Positions 15,813 to 24,302 of a DNA stretch of 47,232 nucleotides are shown one piece after another. The position numbers and the translations under genes were made by a program. The notes beneath the pieces are model-generated. The model did not search any database, had not been told where the DNA came from, and saw only the letters and a list, made by a program, of their open reading frames with translations. Location of the stretch: positions 1-47,232 of the forward strand of contig MWCO01000048.1 in the NCBI GenBank assembly GCA_002070115.1, written 5' to 3'. Each line of letters opens with the position of its first letter. Position 1 is the first letter of the stretch. Source of the stretch: Deltaproteobacteria bacterium ADurb.Bin207. GTDB taxonomy: Bacteria; Myxococcota_A; Polyangia; Polyangiales; Polyangiaceae.

Positions 15813-16982
15813 TCAGCCCATTTTTTTGATTCTTTCGCCTGCTTTTTGAATGGATTCACAAGGTAGGTTGCCAAAAGACAGACGGATGGTCCCTTTGCCG
15901 TGGGGGCCAAAGGCGGAGCCCGGCACGGCAATCACGCCGGCTTCTGCCAGCAATCGGTGACAAAAGGCGATATCATCCTGCTGGTCTTCGAGGGTGGCGA
16001 GCAAAAACGTGGCTCCCCGGGGCATTCGCGGTCGCAGGCTGCTCACGGCTCGAAGTACCGAAACAAGCGTATCCTTGCGTTTCGTCAGTTCCTGTCTGGC
16101 GAAAGAGACGTAGGAATCCAGGCATTCCAAGGCTCCTAACGCCGCATGCTGCGACGCCACGCTTGCGCATACCACCAGCGAGTCCTGGACTTTATATGCT
16201 TCCTCGATGGCCGGTTCCGGTCCATAAAGATACCCGATCCGCCATCCTGCCAGCCCCAGCGTTTTGGAAAAGGAGCCGAGCACCATCACCTTGCCCGTGG
16301 GGTCCACTGCTGCGGGACTCGTGGTGGAGTATGGGGAAAACGTAAATAAATCATAGGTTTCGTCGGATAGGAGCCAGATGTCGCGGGACCGGCAAAGGTC
16401 GCAGAGCCTCTCGACGAACGATGGGCAAGCCACGGCACCGGTTGGATTGGCCGGGGAAACGAGCACGATGGCGCGGGTGTGGGGGGTCAAGGCGGAAACG
16501 ACCGCCTCCAGGTCGAAATCGTAGCTGTTTTCGCGAAGGCGAAGGGCGACGGGGACCTGTCGGCAGCTTGCCATCGCGATGGCGTAATTGTGGTCGAAGT
16601 ATCCCGGTTCGAAGGTGATGATTTCATCGCCGGGATTGGTGACGGTAAATAGCGCGTTGGCGAAGGCCTGGCTTGCGCCGCAGGTGACCATGACCCGTTC
16701 GGCGCAGGCGGCGGAGACAGCTTTGCGATGGATGAGCAGGTGGGCGATGGCCTGTCGAAGCTCCGGCAGGCCCGGGTCGGGGCTATAGGATTGGGGACCT
16801 GGGATTTCGAGATAGTCGCGAACGCGTTGTTTTGCGTTTTCGGCGGGTGCGAGGCCGAGAATGGCCTGGCCGAGGTCGATGAGATCCTTGCCCTGGGTGC
16901 GGTAATGCGCGGCCTGACGCGTGATTTCGGCGATGGGAGGGCGGATCCAGGGGGCGGTTCTTCCAGGCCAGGTTCGATTCAT
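15813..16982 (-). CDS. Class I/II PLP-dependent aminotransferase
   Basis: A 389-residue fold-type I aminotransferase, close in size to bacterial aspartate/aromatic aminotransferases. Seen are DLGQAILGLAP near the N-terminus, QSYSPDPGLPELRQAIA, the cofactor-site Asn in LVSPANPTGAVA, Asp in WLLSDETYDLFTF, the Schiff-base Lys240 in GSFSKTLGLAGWRIGY, and the C-terminal GTIRLSFGNL carboxylate-binding Arg. The amino-acid donor cannot be told from the sequence. The start is the ATG at 16980-16982 (MNRTWPG); the longer frame upstream has random composition. It lies 61 bp after the deoxyhypusine-synthase-like gene on the same strand, so the two are probably co-transcribed. Confidence 0.88.
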   Translation of the reverse strand: MNRTWPGRTAPWIRPPIAEITRQAAHYRTQGKDLIDLGQAILGLAPAENAKQRVRDYLEIPGPQSYSPDPGLPELRQAIAHLLIHRKAVSAACAERVMVTCGASQAFANALFTVTNPGDEIITFEPGYFDHNYAIAMASCRQVPVALRLRENSYDFDLEAVVSALTPHTRAIVLVSPANPTGAVACPSFVERLCDLCRSRDIWLLSDETYDLFTFSPYSTTSPAAVDPTGKVMVLGSFSKTLGLAGWRIGYLYGPEPAIEEAYKVQDSLVVCASVASQHAALGALECLDSYVSFARQELTKRKDTLVSVLRAVSSLRPRMPRGATFLLATLEDQQDDIAFCHRLLAEAGVIAVPGSAFGPHGKGTIRLSFGNLPCESIQKAGERIKKMG

Positions 16983-17043
16983 GGCTGTGGAGCATAGACT
17001 CGTTTCGGGGGATACGGAACCGGCGAGCGGATGCAATTTTATC

Positions 17044-18180
17044 CTATGATTTCGCTGGTTTCCAGATGTCGTGGCCGGATAGGACTGGTTTGGGGACGGC
17101 TCCCCCGAGCTTGTCCAGGCGTTCGAGGGCGGCTTTGACGACCAGGGGCCATGCGATGGTGGCGTCGGCCATGACCTCGGCAAAGCGGCCGCCGCGTTCG
17201 TGGGGAACGAACTTTCCCCAGCTCACGCCTTCGGAGTAGGTGCAGCCGGAAAGTCCGCCCCAATGCGCCGGTTCGGGGCAGATCCGGACGCCGTATTGAT
17301 AGCGGACGATGCCGCCTTGGCCGTCTTGACCCAGGTGTCGTTCGAGCAGTTCGAGGTATGGGCCGACTTGTTGTGCCCAATTGCGGGGAACGCCGCCTCC
17401 GATGGTGAAAATACCCATTCGAGGGACGACTGCAACCGCGGAGCTGAAGTATTCGAGGTCGAGGAAGGGGTCGAAAGAGAGGCGAGGTTTGCCGAGCAAA
17501 GCCTGCCGACGATTGAAAATTCCGAGAGATAGACCGATTTCGGAGTCGGAAAACGCGGGGACAAACACGGGGACGGCTTTTTCGACGGCGGATTTGAGCA
17601 CGCCCCGGACGGTGGGATGATGCTGGACCAGGTATTTCCCGAGTTGTGCGTTCAACCTGCGGGAAGACAAGGTGATGGACGGGTCCCACTGCTCGAACAC
17701 TTCGCCGAGGATATGTTCGACATGCTCCAGGTTCGATTCGGGCTCGAGCGTATCGTATACGCGGTTATATCCCTTTTCGTATAGTTCCGCATCGTTCATG
17801 CCCTCTCGGTACTTATAATGCGCGAGTCCGGTGGCTTCCACGAATCCGTGGGCCATGAGAGCACCTGTGGATACGATGGCTTGCACCAGTCCCTTGTCGA
17901 TCATCTCGCAGATGACCAGGCCCATTTTCGCCACGGTCATGGCACCGGATAAGGTTAGTACCACGGCGCATTCGGGGTCCCGCGCCATCCGAACGAGCAC
18001 ATCGACCGCTTCGCCGAGTTGTCGGCCGCCAAAAGCGGTGCGCGACATGGCTCGCGCAAGATCGTCGAAACTGCCGATCGAACCGAGATCCAAAGGGATC
18101 ACGGGTTCGAGGCCATCGTCTTTTTCGGCGTGAGACAGCTTTCGCTGCAGGCCGGGCAAGCTCTCCTTCGGGTCGTGCAT
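17044..18180 (-). CDS. Deoxyhypusine-synthase-family protein
   Basis: A 378-residue member of the deoxyhypusine synthase fold: NAD-binding segments VVLTLSGAMTVAKMG and VSTGALMAHGF, HYKYREGMNDAELYEKGYNRVYDT, FVPAFSDSEIGLSLG, FTIGGGVPRNWAQQ, and the catalytic lysine in SEGVSWGKF (Lys323). In eukaryotes and archaea the enzyme moves aminobutyl from spermidine to eIF5A. Bacteria lack eIF5A, so bacterial members are thought to act on small polyamines, for example homospermidine formation. Start ATG 18178-18180 has AGGAG five bases upstream. A co-transcribed aminotransferase downstream is compatible with polyamine metabolism but does not prove it. Confidence 0.85.
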   Translation of the reverse strand: MHDPKESLPGLQRKLSHAEKDDGLEPVIPLDLGSIGSFDDLARAMSRTAFGGRQLGEAVDVLVRMARDPECAVVLTLSGAMTVAKMGLVICEMIDKGLVQAIVSTGALMAHGFVEATGLAHYKYREGMNDAELYEKGYNRVYDTLEPESNLEHVEHILGEVFEQWDPSITLSSRRLNAQLGKYLVQHHPTVRGVLKSAVEKAVPVFVPAFSDSEIGLSLGIFNRRQALLGKPRLSFDPFLDLEYFSSAVAVVPRMGIFTIGGGVPRNWAQQVGPYLELLERHLGQDGQGGIVRYQYGVRICPEPAHWGGLSGCTYSEGVSWGKFVPHERGGRFAEVMADATIAWPLVVKAALERLDKLGGAVPKPVLSGHDIWKPAKS

Positions 18181-18347
18181 GGCGTCTCCTGGATTGAATC
18201 GCGCGAAGCTATCGCGGTTTTTCAAGCTGTCAACGGCAATTCACCCAATTGGCCAACGCACACGCGCGGCAGAAATCGGGCCTCACGACATATTTCCACC
18301 TGGTGGTTGCCTCTTTTGCCAAAAGGCGCGAATATCATGGACTTATC

Positions 18348-19541
18348 ATGCGCAAAATCCTCCTTTTCTTGGTGTCTTCCGGGCTCATGGCGTGTGGGAA
18401 TTCAGAGGACGGCGGGTCGGGTAAGACGGGAAGCGATGCTGGTGGGCTGTTCGACACATCCCCTGGGGTGGAGGCGTCGGATACGGCCACCTTGCCCGAT
18501 GTCACCGAAGTCGATGGCGCAGCCGGGGTATCCGCGATTTGTGAGGCCTATATTGCTTGTACGGCGAAAACCACACCTGCGGGTCTGGGGACGGTCATCG
18601 CCACGTATGGCGAGAAGGGAACGTGCTGGGCGACGGGCCAGGCGGAGATGTGCGAATCGGCGTGCAAGGTAGGGGTCGTGACGGTCCATAAGGCATTTCC
18701 GGGTGTGGAAGAGTGCAATCTATGTTCGGAATCGGCGGATTGTCCCCCAAGCATTCGGGCTTGCGATTCCCAAGCCGGGCGTTGCGTGACGTGCCTATCC
18801 GATTCCGATTGCCCGTCCTCCGACGCGCCCGCATGCGATATTTCCACCCATACTTGTGTGGCTTGCTTGCAGGATCATCATTGCGACGGGATGACACCGG
18901 TGTGCAACGCGGCTGCTCGTCGGTGCGTACGCTGTCTGACCGACGATCATTGTCCGGCGGATGCTCATCGTTGTGATACGTCGACGAATCAATGTTTGGA
19001 GTGCATTGAGGACAAAGATTGCGCGGGGTCTTCGAAGGGGGCGATATGTTTACCGATGGTTCGACGATGCGGATGTGGACTGCTGGGCAAAGGCTGTGCG
19101 CCTTCGCAACTCTGTGAAGAAAGCGTTTGTTGCACGCCTGATTGCGGTACGGCGGTTTGTGGACCTTCGCACACGTATGGCTGTGGCAGTGACAACCCGT
19201 ATGCCTGCGGCGTATGTCCGAATAAGGGAACATGCAATCAGGGGGCTTGTAGCGATTTGGGGGTTGAATGTGATCCGAAGGCGAGCGCTTGTTACGCGGG
19301 GGAGCGATGCTCTTTCAGCGTGAAAACGAAGGATTATCGTTGTCTTCGCGATGCCGAGGGCAAGGACTGCAACAATATTTATGCATGTCATGTGTTGGCC
19401 GGCGACGAAGGTGCCTACGTGTGTACCAACAGCCGTTGCCGTCCGCATTGCTTGACCGCTTCCGATTGTACGAGCGGCCATTGTGAGGAGTGGGGCGTGC
19501 CCATTTCGCCATCGAGCCCTGGGGTTTGCACGTTACCGTGA
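18348..19541 (+). CDS. Cysteine-rich repeat lipoprotein
   Basis: A 397-residue exported protein. The signal peptide MRKILLFLVSSGLMACGN has a lipobox-like LMAC (Cys16). After an acidic, low-complexity tether the protein contains repeated units of about 25 residues, C-x-x-C-x-x-D-x-D-C-P... with the phrases CVTCLSDSDCPSSD, CVACLQDHHCDG, CVRCLTDDHCPAD and CLECIEDKDCAGS. A second Cys-dense region follows (CGCGLLGKGCAPSQLCEESVC). Such repeats are common in secreted myxobacterial proteins and are probably disulphide-bonded or metal-binding. No catalytic residues are visible. ATG 18348 is chosen because it opens the signal peptide. It is divergent from the deoxyhypusine-synthase-like gene, with about 165 bp between starts. 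Confidence 0.72.
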   Translation: MRKILLFLVSSGLMACGNSEDGGSGKTGSDAGGLFDTSPGVEASDTATLPDVTEVDGAAGVSAICEAYIACTAKTTPAGLGTVIATYGEKGTCWATGQAEMCESACKVGVVTVHKAFPGVEECNLCSESADCPPSIRACDSQAGRCVTCLSDSDCPSSDAPACDISTHTCVACLQDHHCDGMTPVCNAAARRCVRCLTDDHCPADAHRCDTSTNQCLECIEDKDCAGSSKGAICLPMVRRCGCGLLGKGCAPSQLCEESVCCTPDCGTAVCGPSHTYGCGSDNPYACGVCPNKGTCNQGACSDLGVECDPKASACYAGERCSFSVKTKDYRCLRDAEGKDCNNIYACHVLAGDEGAYVCTNSRCRPHCLTASDCTSGHCEEWGVPISPSSPGVCTLP

Positions 19542-19981
19542 GTGTTTTTGGGCGGACCATTTGATTCTGGCGAAGGGCAACCGCGGTGGGGGTTCGGGTC
19601 GCAAGGGATGGTTCTGTACGGGTTTTGTTGGGCATCGAAGCCATCGTTCGCGATTCGGGGAGTCTCGGAAAGGGGGGCGGTTGCTTTGGTGGATGGCGGT
19701 CGTTTCGGATTTTGGGGGGATTCTGGGTGTCGTAAGGGTGTAGGGGGCGGGATTGACGATGCGGAAACTTTCATCGAATAGGTGGATTGAGCACTTGCTC
19801 TTCTCACTGGGATCGAATATTTCTCGCCATTGTGGAGCTGGACAGTACACATAGGATGTGGGTGTATGCCGGATATCAGTGGTTTTGGCTCCTACCTGTA
19901 CGCCTAATGTGATGGAACGAGGATTGCTTAGGGACCGGCAGCAATCGCTGCTGCGAGATAGGTGATGAAAGGGTAATTCCA
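19542..19981. other. 440-bp intergenic region
   Basis: Between two lipoprotein genes on the same strand. It is G-rich on the plus strand from about 19560 to 19760, so long minus-strand frames are open by composition only. No promoter, hairpin or gene could be supported. The length leaves room for regulatory sequence for the lipoprotein/protease pair downstream. Confidence 0.4.
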
Positions 19982-20887
19982 ATGATGAGCCGATGGACGC
20001 GGAATTCCGGATGGTCTGGCGGCGGATGGGGACGCACGGTGCTTTTGGCTCCTGTCGCCCTCGTTCTGGCTTTGGGTATGTTCGCGTGCGAGTCCTCGTC
20101 GGATGAGGATAAGTCGTCTGGTGGACAGACCGACCCCACGGAGGGTCCGGGTGGGAAGGCGGATAATCCGAATGAGGCTGCTTTTGGTGGGTTGATGATG
20201 CAGGACATGCCTGAGCAGCCGGGGCGTTTCGATGTGTCGCGCACGCCTGCGGGCGACTGGTTTTTCCGTTTGTTGGGGCCTGGGGGCGATGCATTTCTCA
20301 CGAGCGGGGCGTATCCACAGAAGACGGCGAGTCTGAACGCGCAGCTCAGTGTGGAAGAAAACGGTGTATTTCTCGAGCGTTACAAGGTGGCGCCGATTGG
20401 GCCCGACGAATGTAGTTTTGAACTTCGTGCGGCCAACAATCTGGTCATTGCGTTTGGGCCGGTGTTCCGGGATTGCGCGGAAGCCGATACGCGCATTCAG
20501 GCAACCAGAGATCTGGTCGCTGGTGTTCTTCAACACAAGGCTTCGGTTTCCAAAGGAGCGCATTTTGAGCTGTGGAAGGAGTCATCGGATGCCAAGTGGC
20601 GTTTTGAACTCCGTGCGCAAGACGATCGCGTCCTTCTCGCGTCTCAGACGTATACCTCTCGCTCCAATGCGGTCACCGGCATCGAGTCGGTTCGTGCGAA
20701 TGGGAAGCTGCCGGAGCGTTATCGCATCGTAGCGCAGCAAGACGGCACGGTGAGCATCAGTTTGAAGGCTGGCAATGGTCAGGAGATAGCTCAGAGCGGA
20801 CCTTATCCGGCCCAGGACCAAGCCCAGGCCGTGATTGACGAATCGGTAGCATTGCTCGTCAGCGAGCGTGTTGGGAACCCTTGGTGA
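19982..20887 (+). CDS. Lipoprotein with YegP (DUF1508) repeats
   Basis: A 301-residue protein. A long N-region and hydrophobic stretch (TVLLAPVALVLALGMFACES) end in a lipobox-like MFAC. After an acidic linker four short beta-rich units follow, each resembling half of a YegP/UPF0339 module: WFFRLLGPGGDAFLTSGAYP; SFELRAANNLVIAFGPVF; WRFELRAQDDRVLLASQTY; VSISLKAGNGQEIAQSGPY. Each is followed by a helix with Ala/Val at the spacing of the 'xxAxxGIxSV' part of that family. The function of YegP domains is not established. The protease gene starts 26 bp after the stop with its own ribosome site, so the two form a unit and the lipoprotein could be an inhibitor, chaperone or anchor for it. Confidence 0.7.
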   Translation: MMSRWTRNSGWSGGGWGRTVLLAPVALVLALGMFACESSSDEDKSSGGQTDPTEGPGGKADNPNEAAFGGLMMQDMPEQPGRFDVSRTPAGDWFFRLLGPGGDAFLTSGAYPQKTASLNAQLSVEENGVFLERYKVAPIGPDECSFELRAANNLVIAFGPVFRDCAEADTRIQATRDLVAGVLQHKASVSKGAHFELWKESSDAKWRFELRAQDDRVLLASQTYTSRSNAVTGIESVRANGKLPERYRIVAQQDGTVSISLKAGNGQEIAQSGPYPAQDQAQAVIDESVALLVSERVGNPW

Positions 20888-20913
20888 TGTCGACAGGAGA
20901 AAAGGAAAGAACC

Positions 20914-22428
20914 ATGGCTACGCGAACTTCTCTACGCCGTCTCACCTCTTCGGTCTCGCTCGTTGCTTTGGCGAGCTTCGTGGGCTGCACGCAAGGGCAG
21001 CCTGTTGAACCTGAAATTCTTGGTCAATCCCAGGAAGCCATCGTGGATGTGGCGCACACTCCCGTGGAGCGGCAGTCCATTGGCAATTGTTGGCTTTACG
21101 CCGCGGCCACGTGGGTGGAGTCGATGAACCTTTCCTATCTCGAGGCGCAGCCTGCCACGGGTGGGGAGCATACGTGCGAGCATTTGTTCTGTGAAGAGGG
21201 CGAGAAGCTGACCAATGGTTGCATGCCCACGGAATCGGATCATGCGGCTTGCTTGGCGAAAATATGTGAAGAAGACTCCTACTGCTGTGAAACGGCGTGG
21301 GATAGCATTTGTGTGAAGCACGTGACCGAGGAGCGCAAGTGTGCCGCTTCGTTGTGCAATGCTCCACCGATGGGGCCTGCTCCTGACCTCGAACCGCTCG
21401 ATATTTCCCAATCCTATTGGACGTACTGGCATTGGTTCGATCAAATCGGCGGATATATGTCGGATAACGAAGTATCCACGGGTGGCAGCACGTGGACGTC
21501 GAATGCCATCATGCGCGACCGCGGTTTGATGAAGGGCAAGGATTTCGTGTACGCGGACACGCAAAACGAGATGAGTTCGCGCCAGTCCGCGGCCCTCAGT
21601 CGTGTCAATGCCGCTCTGAAAAACGGTGAACTCTCCACCTCGGAGGCGCGTCGAAACGGAGCCCTCGTACGGGAAGTTCTCGATAAAGCTTGGGAATTGA
21701 CCGACGACGTTCGCGCGCAGCTCGACCAGGTCTTTGGCAAGGATGGCTCTCAGAACCTTCGTTCGGGGGCAAGCACTGCCGGAACCAATATCATTGACGC
21801 CAATTCGCTGCCTGTCCGGTACGCCAAGCGTGTCAACGGCAAGATCGAATACAAGGATACCAACCTTACGGAAGCCATTCGCGAGTGGCAAAACGTTCGT
21901 TATCCGAGCAGCAGCTCGGGCCAACGCGAGGCGCTCATCCGAATGCAGCGAGCGTTGCATGCGCGACAGCCCGTGGGAATCACCTGGAATGTCGACTTCA
22001 ACGCGCTCGAAAACCGTCATAATGAGCGTCGAGGCTCCTTCAACATGCAAACGCTCAAGGATATGGGGCGCCCGGGAAGCCAGGGAGGCCACATGACGGT
22101 GTTGGAAGACTATGAAGCCGAAACGGAAGAGTATGGCGTGCTTGCCGCGGGAGTGACGCTGGACCCGAACAATCCTCAGGACGCCGCGAAACTCGAGGCT
22201 GCTCTGCTTCCGAGCACCAAGATCAAGCTTCTTCGTACGAAGAATTCTTGGGGTGGAGCCCGACCGGACCGCGCCTTTGCCCCAGGATTCCCCGGCTATC
22301 ACGACCTGTGGATGGACTACCTCAACGGCCCGTTCAAGTGGTGCCCCGACGAAAAGAACCCTACCAACGAAAACTGCCGGGGTGAAACGCAAGGATTGCG
22401 TGAGTTCTTGATGCCTCCGGGGTTCTGA
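20914..22428 (+). CDS. Papain-fold (C1, bleomycin-hydrolase-like) cysteine protease, lipoprotein
   Basis: A 504-residue exported protease. The signal peptide ends in SFVGC (Cys25). The catalytic set of C1 peptidases can be read: Gln54 and Cys59 in RQSIGNCWLYAAATW, His in GSQGGHMTVLEDYE, and Asn in LRTKNSWGGARPD. Between the Cys helix and the rest lies a Cys-rich insert (about 85-140) with the pattern CLAKICEEDSYCCETAWDSIC, a module seen in other myxobacterial secreted proteins. The spacing from Cys to His (about 330 residues) is longer than papain and closer to the C1B type. The ATG at 20914 has AAGGA upstream; an ATG at 20887 would lack a signal start. Likely role is extracellular or periplasmic proteolysis. 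Confidence 0.85.
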   Translation: MATRTSLRRLTSSVSLVALASFVGCTQGQPVEPEILGQSQEAIVDVAHTPVERQSIGNCWLYAAATWVESMNLSYLEAQPATGGEHTCEHLFCEEGEKLTNGCMPTESDHAACLAKICEEDSYCCETAWDSICVKHVTEERKCAASLCNAPPMGPAPDLEPLDISQSYWTYWHWFDQIGGYMSDNEVSTGGSTWTSNAIMRDRGLMKGKDFVYADTQNEMSSRQSAALSRVNAALKNGELSTSEARRNGALVREVLDKAWELTDDVRAQLDQVFGKDGSQNLRSGASTAGTNIIDANSLPVRYAKRVNGKIEYKDTNLTEAIREWQNVRYPSSSSGQREALIRMQRALHARQPVGITWNVDFNALENRHNERRGSFNMQTLKDMGRPGSQGGHMTVLEDYEAETEEYGVLAAGVTLDPNNPQDAAKLEAALLPSTKIKLLRTKNSWGGARPDRAFAPGFPGYHDLWMDYLNGPFKWCPDEKNPTNENCRGETQGLREFLMPPGF

Positions 22429-22748
22429 TTCCTCCCTCCCATACCCACTCCTTTGCCCACTCCCCCTCGGGCGCTTGTCCCGTTCGCCTGCCGACGCCTG
22501 CTGCGGTTGCGACGATACCCTTTCCGCCGTGGCTGGCCCAGTGGCCCAGACTCCTGCGCGAGAGCTTCCTGCCCAGATTGGGGGATCTGTAGTTAACTAA
22601 TTGAATTTGTTATATATTTACCGACTGTCTGAGGGGTGCCGAAGCGCTGCCTTTGGAGATGGTGGGCGTTTTTCGTTGGGCAGGCGGTTTTTGATCCAAA
22701 GCAGGCTAGCACCCCCGCGACGCAAGGATTTTGCTATCATGATAGGTC
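22429..22748. other. 320-bp intergenic region
   Basis: The first 150 bases are C-rich without hairpin or gene. The stretch from about 22590 holds AT-rich motif copy B. The rest may contain the promoter of the next lipoprotein gene. No coding frame is credible. Confidence 0.4.
22594..22622 (+). repeat. AT-rich intergenic motif, copy B
   Basis: Begins TAACTAATTGAATTTGTTAT and runs AT-rich to ATTTACC. It shares the TAACTANNTG core with copies A, C and D. It is about 130 bp upstream of the next lipoprotein start. Confidence 0.45.
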
Positions 22749-24275
22749 ATGAAAACCGTCGCTTGGCTATTGCCGCTCCTGATCGTGGGTATGGCTGCTT
22801 GTTCTTCCGATGACAGCGAATCGTCCCCTGCTGCTGGCCCGAGCAAGGGAGGCACGGGAGGCTCGAATACGGGAGGCACGGGTGGTGGAGGCACGGGAGG
22901 CTCGAATGAGGGAGGCACGGGTGGGGGAGGAACGGGAGGCGCGAATGAGGGAGGCACGGGCGGGGGAGGTACGGGAGGTGCGAATGAGGGAGGCACGGGT
23001 GGTGGAGGTACGGGAGGCACGGGGGGAGAGCCGCCGGACCCTTCGGTAGCCTTACAAGACCGTCTCGTAACGACGACTGTGGCCACGCCGGAGGGCGTAA
23101 AGGCTGGTGTCAGCAATTGGCGAATATGGGGAAAGAGTTCGCTGCATATTGCCCCTGTTTTCACCATTCCTCTTGCGAATTGCCAGACTCTCGTGGGGTA
23201 TACGACCGCCGCGGGTTCCTCGCTGACGCCGAGGGTGGTGCGTCTGGATGCTGACGACAAACCTGTCGAAAAATATACGCTGAGTGCGGGCAAGGAGTTG
23301 CGAGGTTTGGCGGCGGAGCCGGACGGGCATTTTGGAGCATTGCTCTGGGATGACAAGACCGACAGTATTTTCGTGGTTCGTTATGATTTTTCCGGCAACG
23401 AGCTGTGGTCCACGAAGCTGACGAATTCGGATAACAAGCCGACGGATTTCGGCATTGGGGACAGTCGTCTCGAGTATGGCGATGGTAAGTACGGGGCTTA
23501 TTACCATGTTCATTCGGATTCGGGTCATGAGGGGGACACGTTGAAGTGGGTGACGACGGCTGGTGTGGAGACGACGGGATGGAAGTGGGGGTGTTCGCAT
23601 AGCATGAGCAATTTATTGCGATTCAACGCGTCGCTCAGCAAGTTCATGCCCGCGTGTGTGACGGATTGTTTTCCTGGGACGAGTGGTGATTTCAGCACCA
23701 ATTCCATTGGGGGCATTTATTTGAATCACACGAGCGGTCCGGTGTTGAACGTGGATGCTGGATGCAACGGTAGTGTTGCGGGGGAATTGGGGGGAGCTGC
23801 CGAGGGCACGGCTGGGTGGAAGCTGGTGTTCAACGCGCACCAGGCGCCTGCCAAGAAGGGTCAGCAGAGTTATTCGCCCGCGACGATGAATCAGGACATT
23901 GGATTTGCCTCCATCAAAGGCAATTTCTCTTCCGATCCGGTGGTTTGGTTGACGGATACGTCCAGCATCAACGAAGCGGATGCCACGATAGCTCGTTGGC
24001 AACCGAAAGGAGAAACGAAGGAGCAATATGTGGTTGGCTGGGCGGAGCCCGGTTCCTCCTACGTCTACAAATTGGCAAGGGTCGATGCTTCCGGAGCATT
24101 TTTGGAAGGGCCGACGGATATCACCTCGTTGGCGCGGTGGGGGCGCCGCGACGATCCGATGCGGGTTCACATAGGTGGTGATGTCGTGTGGGCCTGGTTC
24201 GAATCCCCGGGAAGTACGCAATTGCATTTGGCCCGGCTGGTTTCGGGCAATACCCCCACCTGCGCTTCGTTTTGA
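22749..24275 (+). CDS. Surface lipoprotein with Gly/Thr repeat tether
   Basis: A 508-residue exported lipoprotein. The signal peptide MKTVAWLLPLLIVGMAACSS ends in a lipobox MAAC (Cys18). Residues about 34-96 are four or more near-identical 13-residue repeats of GGTGGGGTGGANE type, encoded by a matching DNA tandem repeat at about 22848-23022. The remaining 400 residues are beta-rich, with WS/WT pairs spaced as in beta-propellers (LWSTKLTNSDNKPTDFGIGD, TLKWVTTAGVETTGWKWGC, VVWLTDTSSINEADATIA). This resembles cell-surface propeller lipoproteins, but no blade signature is certain. The ATG at 22749 has a weak AGG ahead. Its 3' end is 27 bp from a convergent gene. Confidence 0.72.
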   Translation: MKTVAWLLPLLIVGMAACSSDDSESSPAAGPSKGGTGGSNTGGTGGGGTGGSNEGGTGGGGTGGANEGGTGGGGTGGANEGGTGGGGTGGTGGEPPDPSVALQDRLVTTTVATPEGVKAGVSNWRIWGKSSLHIAPVFTIPLANCQTLVGYTTAAGSSLTPRVVRLDADDKPVEKYTLSAGKELRGLAAEPDGHFGALLWDDKTDSIFVVRYDFSGNELWSTKLTNSDNKPTDFGIGDSRLEYGDGKYGAYYHVHSDSGHEGDTLKWVTTAGVETTGWKWGCSHSMSNLLRFNASLSKFMPACVTDCFPGTSGDFSTNSIGGIYLNHTSGPVLNVDAGCNGSVAGELGGAAEGTAGWKLVFNAHQAPAKKGQQSYSPATMNQDIGFASIKGNFSSDPVVWLTDTSSINEADATIARWQPKGETKEQYVVGWAEPGSSYVYKLARVDASGAFLEGPTDITSLARWGRRDDPMRVHIGGDVVWAWFESPGSTQLHLARLVSGNTPTCASF

Positions 24276-24302
24276 ACCGTCTTTGTCAGTAAGAAACGAT
24301 GA

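Noticed and set aside
17044..18180. Deoxyhypusine synthase as a sign of eukaryotic or archaeal contamination
   Set aside because: Bacterial homologs of this family are known, the ribosome site is bacterial, and the neighbours are typical for this genome.
19533..20294. 253-codon minus-strand frame across an intergenic region
   Set aside because: Pro/Arg/Thr-rich low-complexity translation caused by a G-rich plus strand; no start or domain.
20932..22392. 486-codon minus-strand frame opposite the cysteine protease
   Set aside because: The plus strand carries signal peptide and catalytic motifs; the minus translation has no domain and is open only because of third-position GC bias.
22848..23022. 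Regular short DNA repeat resembling a CRISPR or minisatellite
   Set aside because: It is in frame and encodes the Gly/Thr tether of a lipoprotein, with no unique spacers.
24190..24210. GGTTCGAATCCCCGG, like a tRNA T-arm
   Set aside because: It is within coding sequence and no acceptor, D or anticodon arms fit around it.
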